Notes under the pieces: generated by a model
What the model was told of the DNA's origin: nothing
The model's database searches: none
Seen by the model: the letters and a program-made list of their open reading frames with translations, nothing else
Made by a program: the position numbers and the translations under genes
In this document: positions 17,525 through 25,911 of the stretch, piece by piece
How positions within the stretch are numbered: position 1 is the first letter of the stretch
Layout: every line of letters begins with the position of its first letter
DNA from: JALZCH01 sp036387135
GTDB taxonomy: Bacteria > Acidobacteriota > Blastocatellia > Pyrinomonadales > Pyrinomonadaceae
Assembly: GCA_036387135.1 (NCBI GenBank)
Contig: DASVUH010000016.1
Coordinates: forward strand, 1-64,000
Direction: 5' to 3'
Length of the DNA stretch: 64,000 bases

Positions 17525-17650
17525 CCGCAACACTGTACGCATAAACTACTGTAAAAGCGACGGCAGGTAAACAGATGTGACGCGCTTGTTTTGGTCAAAG
17601 CCGCGTCGCTCTAAAGCATCAATTCAACTGATTCCACAAAGGAGAAAACA

Positions 17651-17992
17651 ATGGCAAACGCAATGATAATTTTCGACGGTCCGGGACCGCTTCCGCAAAC
17701 GGCAACTTTCAAGTCTCCGTCAGATGGTCCGGTAGTGTTCGTTTTGTCGGGAACAGCCCGAACAGAAAGCGCAGCGATTTTAATTGGGATAAATCTGAGT
17801 CTTGACGGTAAGCAAATAGGCAGCACGGCGATGTGCTGGGCAAACCAGAATAACAATCATCAGGCGATGAGGACGACTTATATTCCCGTCGATAATCTTA
17901 GCTTTGGCGAGCATACGATTGAAATCACCAATGCTTATTCAAATACGATTACCGACGTAAATGATTATTCTCAGGTCACTTTGTTGTATTAG
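17651..17992 (+). CDS. Small beta-rich protein of unknown function
   Basis: A 113-residue protein with no signal peptide and no membrane segment. Alternating hydrophobic stretches (VVFVLSGTAR, AAILIGINLSLDG, GEHTIEITNAYS, YSQVTLLY) suggest a single beta-sandwich, possibly lectin- or carbohydrate-binding-like. I do not recognise the family. The start is well supported by AAAGGAG 8 bases upstream, and it has its own promoter (17496) and terminator (18061), so it is a real stand-alone gene. Confidence 0.72.
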   Translation: MANAMIIFDGPGPLPQTATFKSPSDGPVVFVLSGTARTESAAILIGINLSLDGKQIGSTAMCWANQNNNHQAMRTTYIPVDNLSFGEHTIEITNAYSNTITDVNDYSQVTLLY

Positions 17993-18060
17993 CTTCCAAA
18001 AAGTAAAAAACGCGCCTGCCGAAGAATCTTTTGCGGGTAAATTCTAATAAGGTTTGAAAT

Positions 18061-18098
18061 TGCCCGGAAAACTCGCCCAAAATGCCGCTTTCCGGGCA
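18061..18098 (+). terminator. Hairpin terminator after the beta-rich protein
   Basis: TGCCCGGAAA / TTTCCGGGCA 10-bp perfect stem with an 18-base loop; T-rich sequence follows. Confidence 0.7.
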
Positions 18099-18130
18099 TT
18101 CATTTATTTTATAATTCGCGCAAACGGGCA

Positions 18131-18601
18131 TTATCCGCGATCTGTTTCATCTTTCTTGTCGCAATCAATTCTGCTCAGCAAACCTAGCTCGTAACCGATT
18201 GTTTCGATTTGCTGTTTGGTGAGTACGACGCCTTCCGGCTGGCGTTGTTTGAGCTTGAAGACGAGCGCGATGTCGCTCGGAGTTTGAATAAAATTGATGC
18301 GGTTGTTTTCGACCGGATATTTGAGCATCAGAGTCATCAATTCGGCGGTCGAAGCGTGTCCGATTGCCGATTGAATCGTGCGTCCCAGATTGTGGAATTC
18401 CTGAACCAGATTGCGGGCGGCGGTCAGCGTTATCGGCTCGTATCTATATTCGCCCGGAGCCGTTAAAATCGGCGCGTTAAGAAAAGTCAGCCGTTTGGCT
18501 TTAAAAACCCCATTTTCCATTTCAGGTTTCGCCTGTGTCATATCCATTTTTTGACGAAAAATCGGCGCGGCGGAGTTGCCGCAATTGATAACTGCCCGCA
18601 T
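18131..18601 (-). CDS. DUF1874 (STIV B116 / AcrIII-1 / Crn2-like) protein
   Basis: A 156-residue protein. From about residue 37 it follows the DUF1874 fold: RLTFLNAPILT, then SAIGHASTAELM, ENNRINF, and KQRQPEGVVLT. In viral AcrIII-1 the residues His47, Arg85 and Glu88 act in cleavage of cyclic tetra-adenylate; the aligned residues here are His82, Arg120 and Glu123, all kept. It could be a ring nuclease, but most bacterial DUF1874 proteins have no tested role, and no CRISPR locus is in the window. The first ~27 residues fall outside the family core, so the true start may be the ATG at 18520. Confidence 0.75.
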   Translation of the reverse strand: MRAVINCGNSAAPIFRQKMDMTQAKPEMENGVFKAKRLTFLNAPILTAPGEYRYEPITLTAARNLVQEFHNLGRTIQSAIGHASTAELMTLMLKYPVENNRINFIQTPSDIALVFKLKQRQPEGVVLTKQQIETIGYELGLLSRIDCDKKDETDRG

Positions 18602-18644
18602 ATGCTGTCATATTTGCACGGTTTTTCGCAACAATTTTTCGATT

Positions 18645-19091
18645 TTACTTTCTCTTGCCGCTTTCTAACGGAACGGATTTCATCGTAAAATGCGTTGCGG
18701 TTTCTTCGCAAATTTCAAAGCCCAAACGTTCATATAAATGCCGCGCCGGATTTACCTTTAAAACCTGCAATCTAACAGGCTTTTCAGATTTTTCAAGCAA
18801 ATCCCGGATGATTTTTGAACCGATGCCGTGATTTTGAAATCCGGGCAGCAAACGAATGGAAGCCAGCAAAACTTCATTGTCTTTTTCAATCACCCACAAA
18901 TAACCGGCATCTTTGCCGTCAATTACAATTATTTTTCCTTCCGACGGATTAAACGCTTTGATGAAGCTTTCCCTTTGCCAATTTTCATCCCAGCCCCAGG
19001 TTTGAGTTACATAATCTTTCAAAGCGGCGTTATGAAGTCGCCATAAAAAATCAAAATCGGATGTTTCGATTTGCCGCAATTCGATTTGCAT
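18645..19091 (-). CDS. GNAT-family N-acetyltransferase
   Basis: A 148-residue protein of normal GNAT length. The acetyl-CoA binding motif A is LLPGFQNHGIGSKIIRDLL (about residues 81-99), matching Q/RxxGxG/A, and the C-terminal YERLGFEICEETATHFTM is the typical motif B. Substrate unknown. A 42-residue membrane ORF ends 6 bases upstream and may be co-transcribed. Confidence 0.87.
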   Translation of the reverse strand: MQIELRQIETSDFDFLWRLHNAALKDYVTQTWGWDENWQRESFIKAFNPSEGKIIVIDGKDAGYLWVIEKDNEVLLASIRLLPGFQNHGIGSKIIRDLLEKSEKPVRLQVLKVNPARHLYERLGFEICEETATHFTMKSVPLESGKRK

Positions 19092-19097
19092 TGACGG

Positions 19098-19226
19098 TTA
19101 TTTGCGCTTTTTCCCGCGGTCGCTTTTATGAACCCAGTAATAAGACCTGACGACCAAAACGTATGAACCGATGGCGATCAGGCAAAAACAGATGAAAAAA
19201 ATTGCTAACCAGACGTAAAACGACAT
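19098..19226 (-). CDS. Small single-pass membrane protein (42 residues)
   Basis: Open frame MSFYVWLAIFFICFCLIAIG and on, with one long hydrophobic helix (residues 3-28) and a basic tail ending KSDRGKKRK, which gives an N-out/C-in topology by the positive-inside rule. It ends 6 bases before the GNAT gene on the same strand. No ribosome site is obvious, so the call rests on composition and position. Confidence 0.5.
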   Translation of the reverse strand: MSFYVWLAIFFICFCLIAIGSYVLVVRSYYWVHKSDRGKKRK

Positions 19227-19445
19227 ATTTAAAAATTATGAAAAAACAATTAAGAGTTTAGCAAATACGTTTTCGAATTTGTTTTTTGAAAGATGATATT
19301 TCTTCGATTATTTTGATAAAATCATGGCAACGGAACGCTTTGTTCGACACATCTTGTTTATGTTCGACCAAATCGTTCGATTCCATTCACAATTTACAAA
19401 ACAGGCGCTGATTTTCCAGCTTTTTCAATTGTTCTCGAATAAAGA

Positions 19446-20402
19446 ATGAAGAAATTAATCAATAATAAAGCTCCGTTCGCCATCGTTTTTTCATCAATAA
19501 TCGCTGCTTTCGCCTTTTTCTTAATTTCTCAATCAATCTCAAAACCGCAGGCGCAGAGTTTGGCTCCACAAACTGTGGGAAATTCCATTTCGGATAAAAC
19601 GGCTGCGATCGAAGTCAAAAACGCCATTTCGCCAGCCCCGCTCGCCAAACCTGTTTTTGCAGCGGCAGCCGGACAAAATTTGAATTTAAAAAACAGCATT
19701 TCGTGGGCTTTCGGCGGCAAGTCGCAAAAGGGCTGGTATTTGTATGAATTGCTTATCGAAGAAACAATAAAATCTAAAAAAAGCGCTGAAAGTGAAGATT
19801 TTGCTGATGCCCTCGCCGACTGGCAGAAATCTGCCGGATTAAACCCGACCGGAATTTTAGACGAAACAGTTTTAGCCGCATTTATCAAAACATGGCAATC
19901 GAACCGGCTGAAGTTCTCAGGTTCTGCGTCGCCCGATGAACTGCTGACTGCACCTGCGGCTGATTTTTGGGATTCGGCACGACCTGAAGATTTCCGACGA
20001 GTCGAGCGCGAGGCTTACGCGGCTTATAAGAAAATGGTGGCAGCCGCCGCCGCCGATAAATCTTTGAATTTAAAAACCGACGGGCAGGGAAATCTCGTTG
20101 CGGAAGAAAAATTCTTGAAAATCGTTTCCGCCCACCGCTCGCGCGAACACCAGGAACGGCTGCGCGCCGCTTCGCCTAATTCCGGTCGCGCCGGTTTAGC
20201 CGTCAACAGCCCGCATTTTTCGGGACGCGCTCTCGACATTTACGTCGGCGGCGAGCCGGTTACAACGCGAGACGACAACCGCGCGCTCCAGGTCAAAACT
20301 CCGGCGTACCGCTGGCTGGTCAAAAACGCCGCAAAATTCGGTTTCAAACCGTATTTTTACGAGCCTTGGCATTGGGAATACGCGCCCGACGAAAAGCGTT
20401 AA
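19446..20402 (+). CDS. VanY/M15B-type D-Ala-D-Ala carboxypeptidase, secreted
   Basis: A 318-residue exported protein: signal anchor (about residues 10-30), a peptidoglycan-binding-like helical domain (DALADWQKSAGLNPTGILDE, about 118-160) and the M15 metallopeptidase domain. Zinc and catalytic residues are visible: His257 and Asp264 in SPHFSGRALD, and Glu306 and His309 in EPWHWEY. Such enzymes trim the terminal D-Ala from wall stem peptides. It appears monocistronic, and its 3' end carries inverted repeat copy 2. Confidence 0.87.
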   Translation: MKKLINNKAPFAIVFSSIIAAFAFFLISQSISKPQAQSLAPQTVGNSISDKTAAIEVKNAISPAPLAKPVFAAAAGQNLNLKNSISWAFGGKSQKGWYLYELLIEETIKSKKSAESEDFADALADWQKSAGLNPTGILDETVLAAFIKTWQSNRLKFSGSASPDELLTAPAADFWDSARPEDFRRVEREAYAAYKKMVAAAAADKSLNLKTDGQGNLVAEEKFLKIVSAHRSREHQERLRAASPNSGRAGLAVNSPHFSGRALDIYVGGEPVTTRDDNRALQVKTPAYRWLVKNAAKFGFKPYFYEPWHWEYAPDEKR

Positions 20403-20449
20403 ATACGTTTTTAAGTCACAGCATTTTCAGAAAATCGGGAATCATCCGT

Positions 20450-20546
20450 AACTATAAACTGTCAACTATCAACTATAAACTGTCTTGCAAGGAAACTGTT
20501 ATTATTGCAAAACAGTTGAAAGTTGACAGTGTATAGTTGACAGTTT
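20450..20546. repeat. Long imperfect inverted repeat, copy 2
   Basis: Left arm 20450-20490 and right arm 20505-20546 are largely complementary and are built from the same AACTATAAACTGTC steps as the copy at 4700-4798. They share the CTGTCTTGCAA and TTGCAAAACAGTTGA boundaries around the loop. It also lies between convergent genes. Confidence 0.85.
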
Positions 20547-20577
20547 GATTGTCTGAAAGTCTTATTAACAATTTTCA

Positions 20578-20610
20578 AGCCGGAAGGTTCAGGATTCTTC
20601 CGGCTTTTTG
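20578..20610 (+). terminator. Hairpin terminator between convergent genes
   Basis: AGCCGGAAG / CTTCCGGCT 9-bp stem, 10-base loop and TTTTT. It overlaps the last codons of the leftward small membrane gene. Confidence 0.8.
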
Positions 20611-20759
20611 ATTTTCGCGCGGTAGCTTAAAAACCACGCGACGCAGCCCAAAACCCCGACGACAAAAACGGCGTCCGTGTTTCCAAACCACAAACAAATG
20701 GCGGCGACAAAGATTGAGGCGAACGAGGCGGCAATACAAATTTTTCCAAATAAATTCAT
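20589..20759 (-). CDS. Small two-helix membrane protein
   Basis: From the ATG at 20759 the product is 56 residues: MNLFGKICIAASFASIFVAA, then a second hydrophobic stretch (FVVGVLGCVAWFLSY) and a charged tail. A longer version from 20822 would overlap the upstream gene by 28 bases and add a polar segment. It lies 35 bases downstream of the zinc-ribbon protein gene on the same strand. Function unknown. Confidence 0.6.
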   Translation of the reverse strand: MNLFGKICIAASFASIFVAAICLWFGNTDAVFVVGVLGCVAWFLSYRAKIKKPEES

Positions 20760-20794
20760 TTTATTATTCGGCGAGTTTGATGCAAAGAGCGGTT

Positions 20795-21841
20795 TTATTT
20801 CTGCCTTTTTTTGTTTTCCCAAAACGCGAGCAGCCGCGAATAGCGGTTAAATTGGCTTTGATTGTTAACCGTCAGCGTGCTGCCCAGATTAATTTTGCCG
20901 ACTCCGGCGTGCTGCAATCCGGTTAAATCCCGTCTTTCGTCCATTTCCCAAACCTGTGTTAAAAGCGCGCGAATAATTTTATAATTCCCGTCAAAAAACG
21001 CATTCCGCGCACGATGTTTAAATTCGTCAAGCAAAATCTCAAAGTTCTCGTTTGCCAGCAAACTTTTTTTCGCGCCCAGACACGAAAAATCAAAGCTTTT
21101 CGCCGAAATCCGATAGCCAAAAAAAATTTTCAAGTCGTAGAAATCGAGCACGCGCTCGTCGGCGCTGAATTCGCTGGCTTCGCCGATTTCCTTCGCTTCG
21201 CCCTTTTTGCGTTGTTCGAGCGCCTCACGCTTGCTTTCAAAAATTCTGCCTTCGACAAGAACCGATAAAGCCTCCCAATTCAAGGTTTCAATATTGTCGT
21301 TTCCGGTAAAACGAAGCGTCAGATTGTCGGAAAACTTCAGACCGCGAACTCTTCGCGGTGATTTTTCGGGCGATAAATCTTCGTCCGCGACAATAATTGC
21401 GTCTAAATTGAAATCTTTCAAACGGTTTTCAATTATTCCCGCTTCCTCAACAGTTTCAACGCGCGAAACGGGCAAGGGAAATCCGAATTCAAGCAAATTT
21501 CTAAGAGAGTCCTGCTGAAAACCTAAAAACGCGGAAGCGGCTTTCAAATCGGAATGGCTCAATTCGTTTGCCGATGACGAAAAACAAACGACATTAAAAC
21601 CTTTTTCCCAATTTTCGAGTTTTCGGAAAACCGGGCGAATGAGCTTTTCGTTTTTCTCGCTGATTTCGAGCTGACCGCCGCAATAAAAACAATTTAGACG
21701 AGTCGGCGCATTCGGTCGCTGGCAAAGGCTGCATTCGACCATTTGTTCGGGCGCGAAGCGGTTCAGACTTTCGCGCGGCGAATCGGTGAAATCTTTGAGC
21801 CAGCCGGGTTCGTGAGTTTCAAGCGGATCTTTTTTTTCCAT
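20795..21841 (-). CDS. Zinc-ribbon protein of unknown function
   Basis: A 348-residue soluble protein. A CxxC-x(11)-CxxC ribbon lies at about residues 37-55 (CSLCQRPN, CFYCGGQ). The following ~290 residues contain segments such as FNLDAIIVADEDLSPEKSP and LKIFFGYRISAKSFDFSCLG that I cannot place in a family. There is no signal peptide. It is divergent from the NYN-domain gene across a region with a TetR-like palindrome. Confidence 0.7.
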   Translation of the reverse strand: MEKKDPLETHEPGWLKDFTDSPRESLNRFAPEQMVECSLCQRPNAPTRLNCFYCGGQLEISEKNEKLIRPVFRKLENWEKGFNVVCFSSSANELSHSDLKAASAFLGFQQDSLRNLLEFGFPLPVSRVETVEEAGIIENRLKDFNLDAIIVADEDLSPEKSPRRVRGLKFSDNLTLRFTGNDNIETLNWEALSVLVEGRIFESKREALEQRKKGEAKEIGEASEFSADERVLDFYDLKIFFGYRISAKSFDFSCLGAKKSLLANENFEILLDEFKHRARNAFFDGNYKIIRALLTQVWEMDERRDLTGLQHAGVGKINLGSTLTVNNQSQFNRYSRLLAFWENKKRQK

Positions 21842-21916
21842 AGAGGTTACGCCTCCCGACGTGCATTATAAGCCGAACGCAGCAGTTTTTTCGATAAAAA
21901 TCAATAAAAAAGATAC

Positions 21917-21935
21917 TTGACCGGAAGGCGGTCAA
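21917..21935. promoter_or_regulatory. Palindromic operator candidate (TTGACCG-N5-CGGTCAA)
   Basis: Perfect 7-bp arms separated by GAAGG, in the divergent region between the zinc-ribbon and NYN genes. The half-sites match those of the operator-like repeat at 17496-17511. Confidence 0.5.
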
Positions 21936-22017
21936 ACGGCATCCTAAGAAATGTATTAGCGGTCTTTTTTTAACAAATCTTTTATCAGAATCTAATTTTT
22001 AAGGAGTTTATTTGACA

Positions 22018-22779
22018 ATGAATTTTGATATTACGCAGGCGCAAAATTCGTGGCAGCTTGGGCATCGCGGTTTGGTTGCGGTTTTTATTGACGGAAACAA
22101 TCTTTTTCACGCCGCGCGGTTTCACAACATTGATATTGATTACAACAAGCTTCTGCGTTTTCTCTTAGGCGACGGGCGACTTCTGCGGGCGTTTTTCTAC
22201 ACCGGAGTTGACGCCGGAGCCGAACGACAGCAAGGATTTCTGCTCTGGATGCGGAGAAACGGGTTTCGCGTCGTACAAAAAGAGCTGAAAACCTTTTACG
22301 ACGGAACGCGCAAAGCAAATCTCGACGTAGAAATCGCCGTTGATATGCTTTCGCTGGCGGGCAGATACGACACGGCGGTTCTCGTTTCGGGCGACGAAGA
22401 TTTCGTTTACGCCGTCAACGCCGTCGCTTACAAAGGCTGTCGCGTCGAAGTCGCCGGTTTTCGTTCCAATACCGCGCCGAAATTAATTGACGTGGCGGAT
22501 TATTTTATTGATTTGGGCGAAATCGGCGACAAAGTGCGGAAAGATTTTTCTTCGGGAATGCGCTATGACGAGCAGCCCATTCCGTATGTGATCGCCGACA
22601 ACACTCAGCCGATACAGCCGCCGCCGGTTTCCGAAGACGCTTACGTCGAGCCGCCGCGAATCGAGCCGGTCGAGCGTTTCAAAACCGTTAACGAATTCAA
22701 ACCGGCTGACGATTTTAAACCGACAAACGGCGATTTGGTCGAAGATAAAGATTTAATTCGCGTCACAGACGATTTTTAA
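22018..22779 (+). CDS. NYN-domain (LabA/PIN-like) ribonuclease-type protein
   Basis: A 253-residue protein with a NYN domain at about residues 17-160: VFIDGNNLFHAAR, LDVEIAVDMLS and VLVSGDEDFVYAVNA supply the conserved acidic residues (Asp in FIDGNN, Asp in AVDM, Asp pair in SGDED). NYN domains are PIN-like nucleases, mainly acting on RNA. The C-terminal ~80 residues are Pro/Asp-rich and probably disordered. AAGGAG at 22001 serves either the ATG at 22018 or a TTG at 22012; the ATG is given. Confidence 0.87.
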   Translation: MNFDITQAQNSWQLGHRGLVAVFIDGNNLFHAARFHNIDIDYNKLLRFLLGDGRLLRAFFYTGVDAGAERQQGFLLWMRRNGFRVVQKELKTFYDGTRKANLDVEIAVDMLSLAGRYDTAVLVSGDEDFVYAVNAVAYKGCRVEVAGFRSNTAPKLIDVADYFIDLGEIGDKVRKDFSSGMRYDEQPIPYVIADNTQPIQPPPVSEDAYVEPPRIEPVERFKTVNEFKPADDFKPTNGDLVEDKDLIRVTDDF

Positions 22780-22800
22780 ATTTGAGTTAAGTTCAAAAGA

Positions 22801-22838
22801 AAAAGGCAAAAGGAAAATAATCCTTTTGCCTTTTGTTA
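22801..22838. terminator. Bidirectional hairpin terminator
   Basis: AAAAGGCAAAAGGA / TCCTTTTGCCTTTT, perfect 14-bp arms with a 6-base loop, between the convergent NYN and CocE-like genes. Confidence 0.85.
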
Positions 22839-22852
22839 TTTGAAACGCGGCT

Positions 22853-24835
22853 TTATTTTTTGACAACGGGCAAAACAATCATCGAAGCGTTTTTACCGCC
22901 GAAATAAATGCGCTCGGTCGCTTTTTGAAAATCGGCAGAGGTAGCGAGCTTGTAATTCGGCATAAATTTCTGCGGGTTTCGCGCGACGAGCGGAAACCAG
23001 GTGCTTTGAATTTGCACCATTATCCGGTGTCCCTTTTTGAAAGTATGTGCAATCCCCGGCATCGTAAATCCGATTTTCGACGGAACGTTCGGCGTCAAAG
23101 GCTCGGCTTTTTCAAATCCGTTGCGAAAACGCGCAGGCATTGGTTCGCCGCGCAGCAGCATTTGATAACCGCCCGACGCAAAGACGCTCGAAGCAAATTC
23201 ATCCGGCGGTTTGAGACGTTCCGGCTGACCATTGGGCAATTTGTTTCCGGTTTCGGGAAATCTATAATCATCGGGGAAAACGTCAATCAGTTTGATGATG
23301 AAATCCGAATCCGTTCCGGTCGAAGAAACAAACAAAGAGGGCTTAATGTCGCCCGCGACGGTTACGTCCTCAGTCAAAGGCTCGGTTTGATAAACCAAAA
23401 CATCCGGGCGCGTCGAAACAAAACGCTGATCTTCGGTCATAAAATCGCGCGGATAATTTGATGTGATTTTTTGCGTGTAAGGAACCGGATTCAAGGGATC
23501 GGAAACGTATTCGTCAAAACCGTTATGCGCGTTTGGCATTTCAAACGAGAGCTTGCCATTTGCGGTCAAATACAACGAAGTATCGGTTTTGGCAGTCGGT
23601 TCATACTGTTCAAAGCTGCGCCATTCGTGCGAGCCGGTGTCGAAAAGATTGACTTCTTTGATTTTGGAAATATCGCCTTTATCCTTCAAAAAATGATTGA
23701 AAAACGGCACTTCCATATTTTGGCGATAATATTCCCCGGTTTTCTGCTCGAAATAAGCCGTCCCGAGCCAATCGCCGTCCCGTCGAGACCAACCGCCATG
23801 ATCCCAAGGTCCGATGACGAGAACATTAAAAATGCCGGGATTTTGTTTTTCGATATGCTGATAAGTTCGCAGAGCGCCGAATAAATCTTCGTTGTCGTAC
23901 CAGCCGCCGACGGTCATCACCGCGGCTTTGATGTTTTTCAGTTTCGGCAGAATATTACGGTCTTTCCAATATTGATCGTAAGTCGGATGCGCCATCATCT
24001 GGTCCCAAAACGGAATGCGAAAGCCCAGAGCTTTTTCGTAGCTGTCGGCAACTTCCTTTAACCCGCCAAGTTCCAAAAAGTAATTGTAGCCGTCGGGCGT
24101 CTGGCGTCCTTTCCACTGCGTTAAATAAGCATTGCTTGAGGTCGGAGCAGGGCGCGGCTGTCCGAAATTGGAAAAGAAAGCGTAATTTTGCGCCAGAAAA
24201 AGCGCGCCGTTGTGGTGCATATCATCGCCTTGAAACCAATCGGAAACGGGCGCTTGCGGGCTGGCGGCTTTGATCGCCGGATGTGAATCAATGATTCCGG
24301 CGGAAGTGTAAAAACCGGGATATGAAATGCCGTAAATGCCGACACGAGCGTTATTGTTGGCGACGTTTTTGATGAGCCATTCGACGGTGTCGTAAGTGTC
24401 GGTTGATTCGTCAATTTGCTGCGGCGTGCGATTATCAATATCCGGGCGTACGTCCTGAAAAGTTCCTTCGCTCATCCAGCGCCCGCGCACGTCCTGATAA
24501 GCGAAAATATAACCTTCGCGCGCAAACAGCGCGTCCGGTCCGAGCGAAGCTTTGCATTTATCCTCGCCGTAAGGCTGCACCGTATAAGGCGTGCGATTGA
24601 GCAGAATCGGATATTTTTGCGATTTGTCTTTCGGCTCGTAAATCGAAGTAAAGAGTTTTACGCCGTCGCGCACGGGAATCGAAATTTCGCGTTTGGTGTA
24701 ATTTTCGGCGATGTACCGGGCAAGCTCGTTTTTCTCCTGTTCCGGCGACAGCTTGCAATCGGCAGCAAAGACGAAACCGCTCAAAGCGACAAAGAGCGAA
24801 AAGAAAACAAACGATTTCAAAAAACTGTTTTTCAT
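22853..24835 (-). CDS. CocE/NonD-type X-Pro dipeptidyl-peptidase family hydrolase, secreted
   Basis: A 660-residue exported protein with signal peptide 1-24. The N-terminal alpha/beta-hydrolase domain holds nucleophile Ser171 in YGISYPGF, preceded by YQDVRGRWMSEG, and VGGWYDNEDLFGALRTY supplies the Asp region. The C-terminal half is the X-Pro dipeptidyl-peptidase beta-sandwich (DVTVAGDIKPSLFVSSTGTDSDF, LIDVFPD). Members include cocaine esterase, glutaryl-7-ACA acylases and dipeptidyl peptidases, so the substrate cannot be fixed. Length is normal for secreted members. Confidence 0.9.
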   Translation of the reverse strand: MKNSFLKSFVFFSLFVALSGFVFAADCKLSPEQEKNELARYIAENYTKREISIPVRDGVKLFTSIYEPKDKSQKYPILLNRTPYTVQPYGEDKCKASLGPDALFAREGYIFAYQDVRGRWMSEGTFQDVRPDIDNRTPQQIDESTDTYDTVEWLIKNVANNNARVGIYGISYPGFYTSAGIIDSHPAIKAASPQAPVSDWFQGDDMHHNGALFLAQNYAFFSNFGQPRPAPTSSNAYLTQWKGRQTPDGYNYFLELGGLKEVADSYEKALGFRIPFWDQMMAHPTYDQYWKDRNILPKLKNIKAAVMTVGGWYDNEDLFGALRTYQHIEKQNPGIFNVLVIGPWDHGGWSRRDGDWLGTAYFEQKTGEYYRQNMEVPFFNHFLKDKGDISKIKEVNLFDTGSHEWRSFEQYEPTAKTDTSLYLTANGKLSFEMPNAHNGFDEYVSDPLNPVPYTQKITSNYPRDFMTEDQRFVSTRPDVLVYQTEPLTEDVTVAGDIKPSLFVSSTGTDSDFIIKLIDVFPDDYRFPETGNKLPNGQPERLKPPDEFASSVFASGGYQMLLRGEPMPARFRNGFEKAEPLTPNVPSKIGFTMPGIAHTFKKGHRIMVQIQSTWFPLVARNPQKFMPNYKLATSADFQKATERIYFGGKNASMIVLPVVKK

Positions 24836-25060
24836 ATTTTTCCACCAGAAATCAAATTATTTAGGCTCGAATTGAACCCAGTAAAGATTGTTTTGCCGGA
24901 ATAATAACAGAAAAAACGAAGCTGCATAAAATTATTGCCCTTTCGTTTTTGAATGATGATTTTAACTGAAAAGTGTTTAACGCTAAGTTAATGCGGGCGG
25001 AGACAACTAAAAATTAATCAAAGTATGTGTTTCCGCCTTATGTCCAATGATTTGCTATGC

Positions 25061-25765
25061 CTAAGCCCTTGCGACATATAAACCTCTTCCAAAAAATCCC
25101 TCCGGGTCATAGCTGGATTCAAGCCCAGCCTCCCGAAAGCATTGGGTCATTTCTTCTACTGTAAAAAGCCCAAGTTCGTGATTCTCAATTTCGTGGTGGA
25201 TTTCTTCCGCCGCGCCGATTAAATATTCAAAACGAATCTTCGATAAACTGCCTTCGCGGTCAGCCAAACTCATGCGGCATATTTTAAGATTTTCCAACTC
25301 TACAGTTTTCATATCAATCCGTCCCGGCGTCCAGGAGTCAGGAGTGAACCATGGCTCAATGATTATCAAGCCGCCTGGAGACAAATGATTTTTAAAACAA
25401 CCGAGTGTTTTTCGGACGTTTTCCAAGCTCCGCACATAACCAATCGAGCTAAACAGACACATCACGACATCGTATTGTTGTCCAAGATGGAAATTCGTCA
25501 TATCGGCTGCTTTAAATCTCGCACCTGGTACTTTCCTGCGCGCTATCTCCAACAAATCTTCATCGAGATCAATACCGTCCACATTATAGTTGTAATTCTC
25601 ATTTAGAAACTTTGCATGTTCTGCCGTTCCGCAGGCAACGTCGAGTATTGTCAGAGCGTTCGGGTTCAGCTTCTGAATTAAGCGGGCAATTTTTTTCGCT
25701 TCGCTCGGATAATCTTTAAATGAAGAATAAATGAGGTCATAGTATTGTGCAGATTTTGCAAACAT
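25061..25765 (-). CDS. Class I SAM-dependent methyltransferase
   Basis: A 234-residue Rossmann-fold methyltransferase. Motif I is ILDVACGTAEHAKFL (about residues 39-53), followed by VDGIDLDEDLLEIAR and DVVMCLFSSIGYVRS, then GGLIIIEPWFTPDSW. This layout occurs in small-molecule N- or O-methyltransferases, including some sugar-modifying ones. The substrate is unknown. It is a single gene with no obvious operon partner. Confidence 0.88.
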   Translation of the reverse strand: MFAKSAQYYDLIYSSFKDYPSEAKKIARLIQKLNPNALTILDVACGTAEHAKFLNENYNYNVDGIDLDEDLLEIARRKVPGARFKAADMTNFHLGQQYDVVMCLFSSIGYVRSLENVRKTLGCFKNHLSPGGLIIIEPWFTPDSWTPGRIDMKTVELENLKICRMSLADREGSLSKIRFEYLIGAAEEIHHEIENHELGLFTVEEMTQCFREAGLESSYDPEGFFGRGLYVARA

Positions 25766-25911
25766 TCTTAAAAAATCATTCGAGAAATAAATTCAAGGCA
25801 AAACACCTGAGATAATGCAGGCGAAAAAACAAACATCGAATTTAAGAAGCAACGTGTCGCGCCTCGCGTCCAATGATTTGTATGGCGTGACTTTCACCAC
25901 GCCGCTTGTTT

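Noticed and set aside
18131..18601. Calling the DUF1874 gene an anti-CRISPR
   Set aside because: There is no phage gene or CRISPR locus in the window. The conserved residues support a ring-nuclease-like fold, not an anti-CRISPR role.
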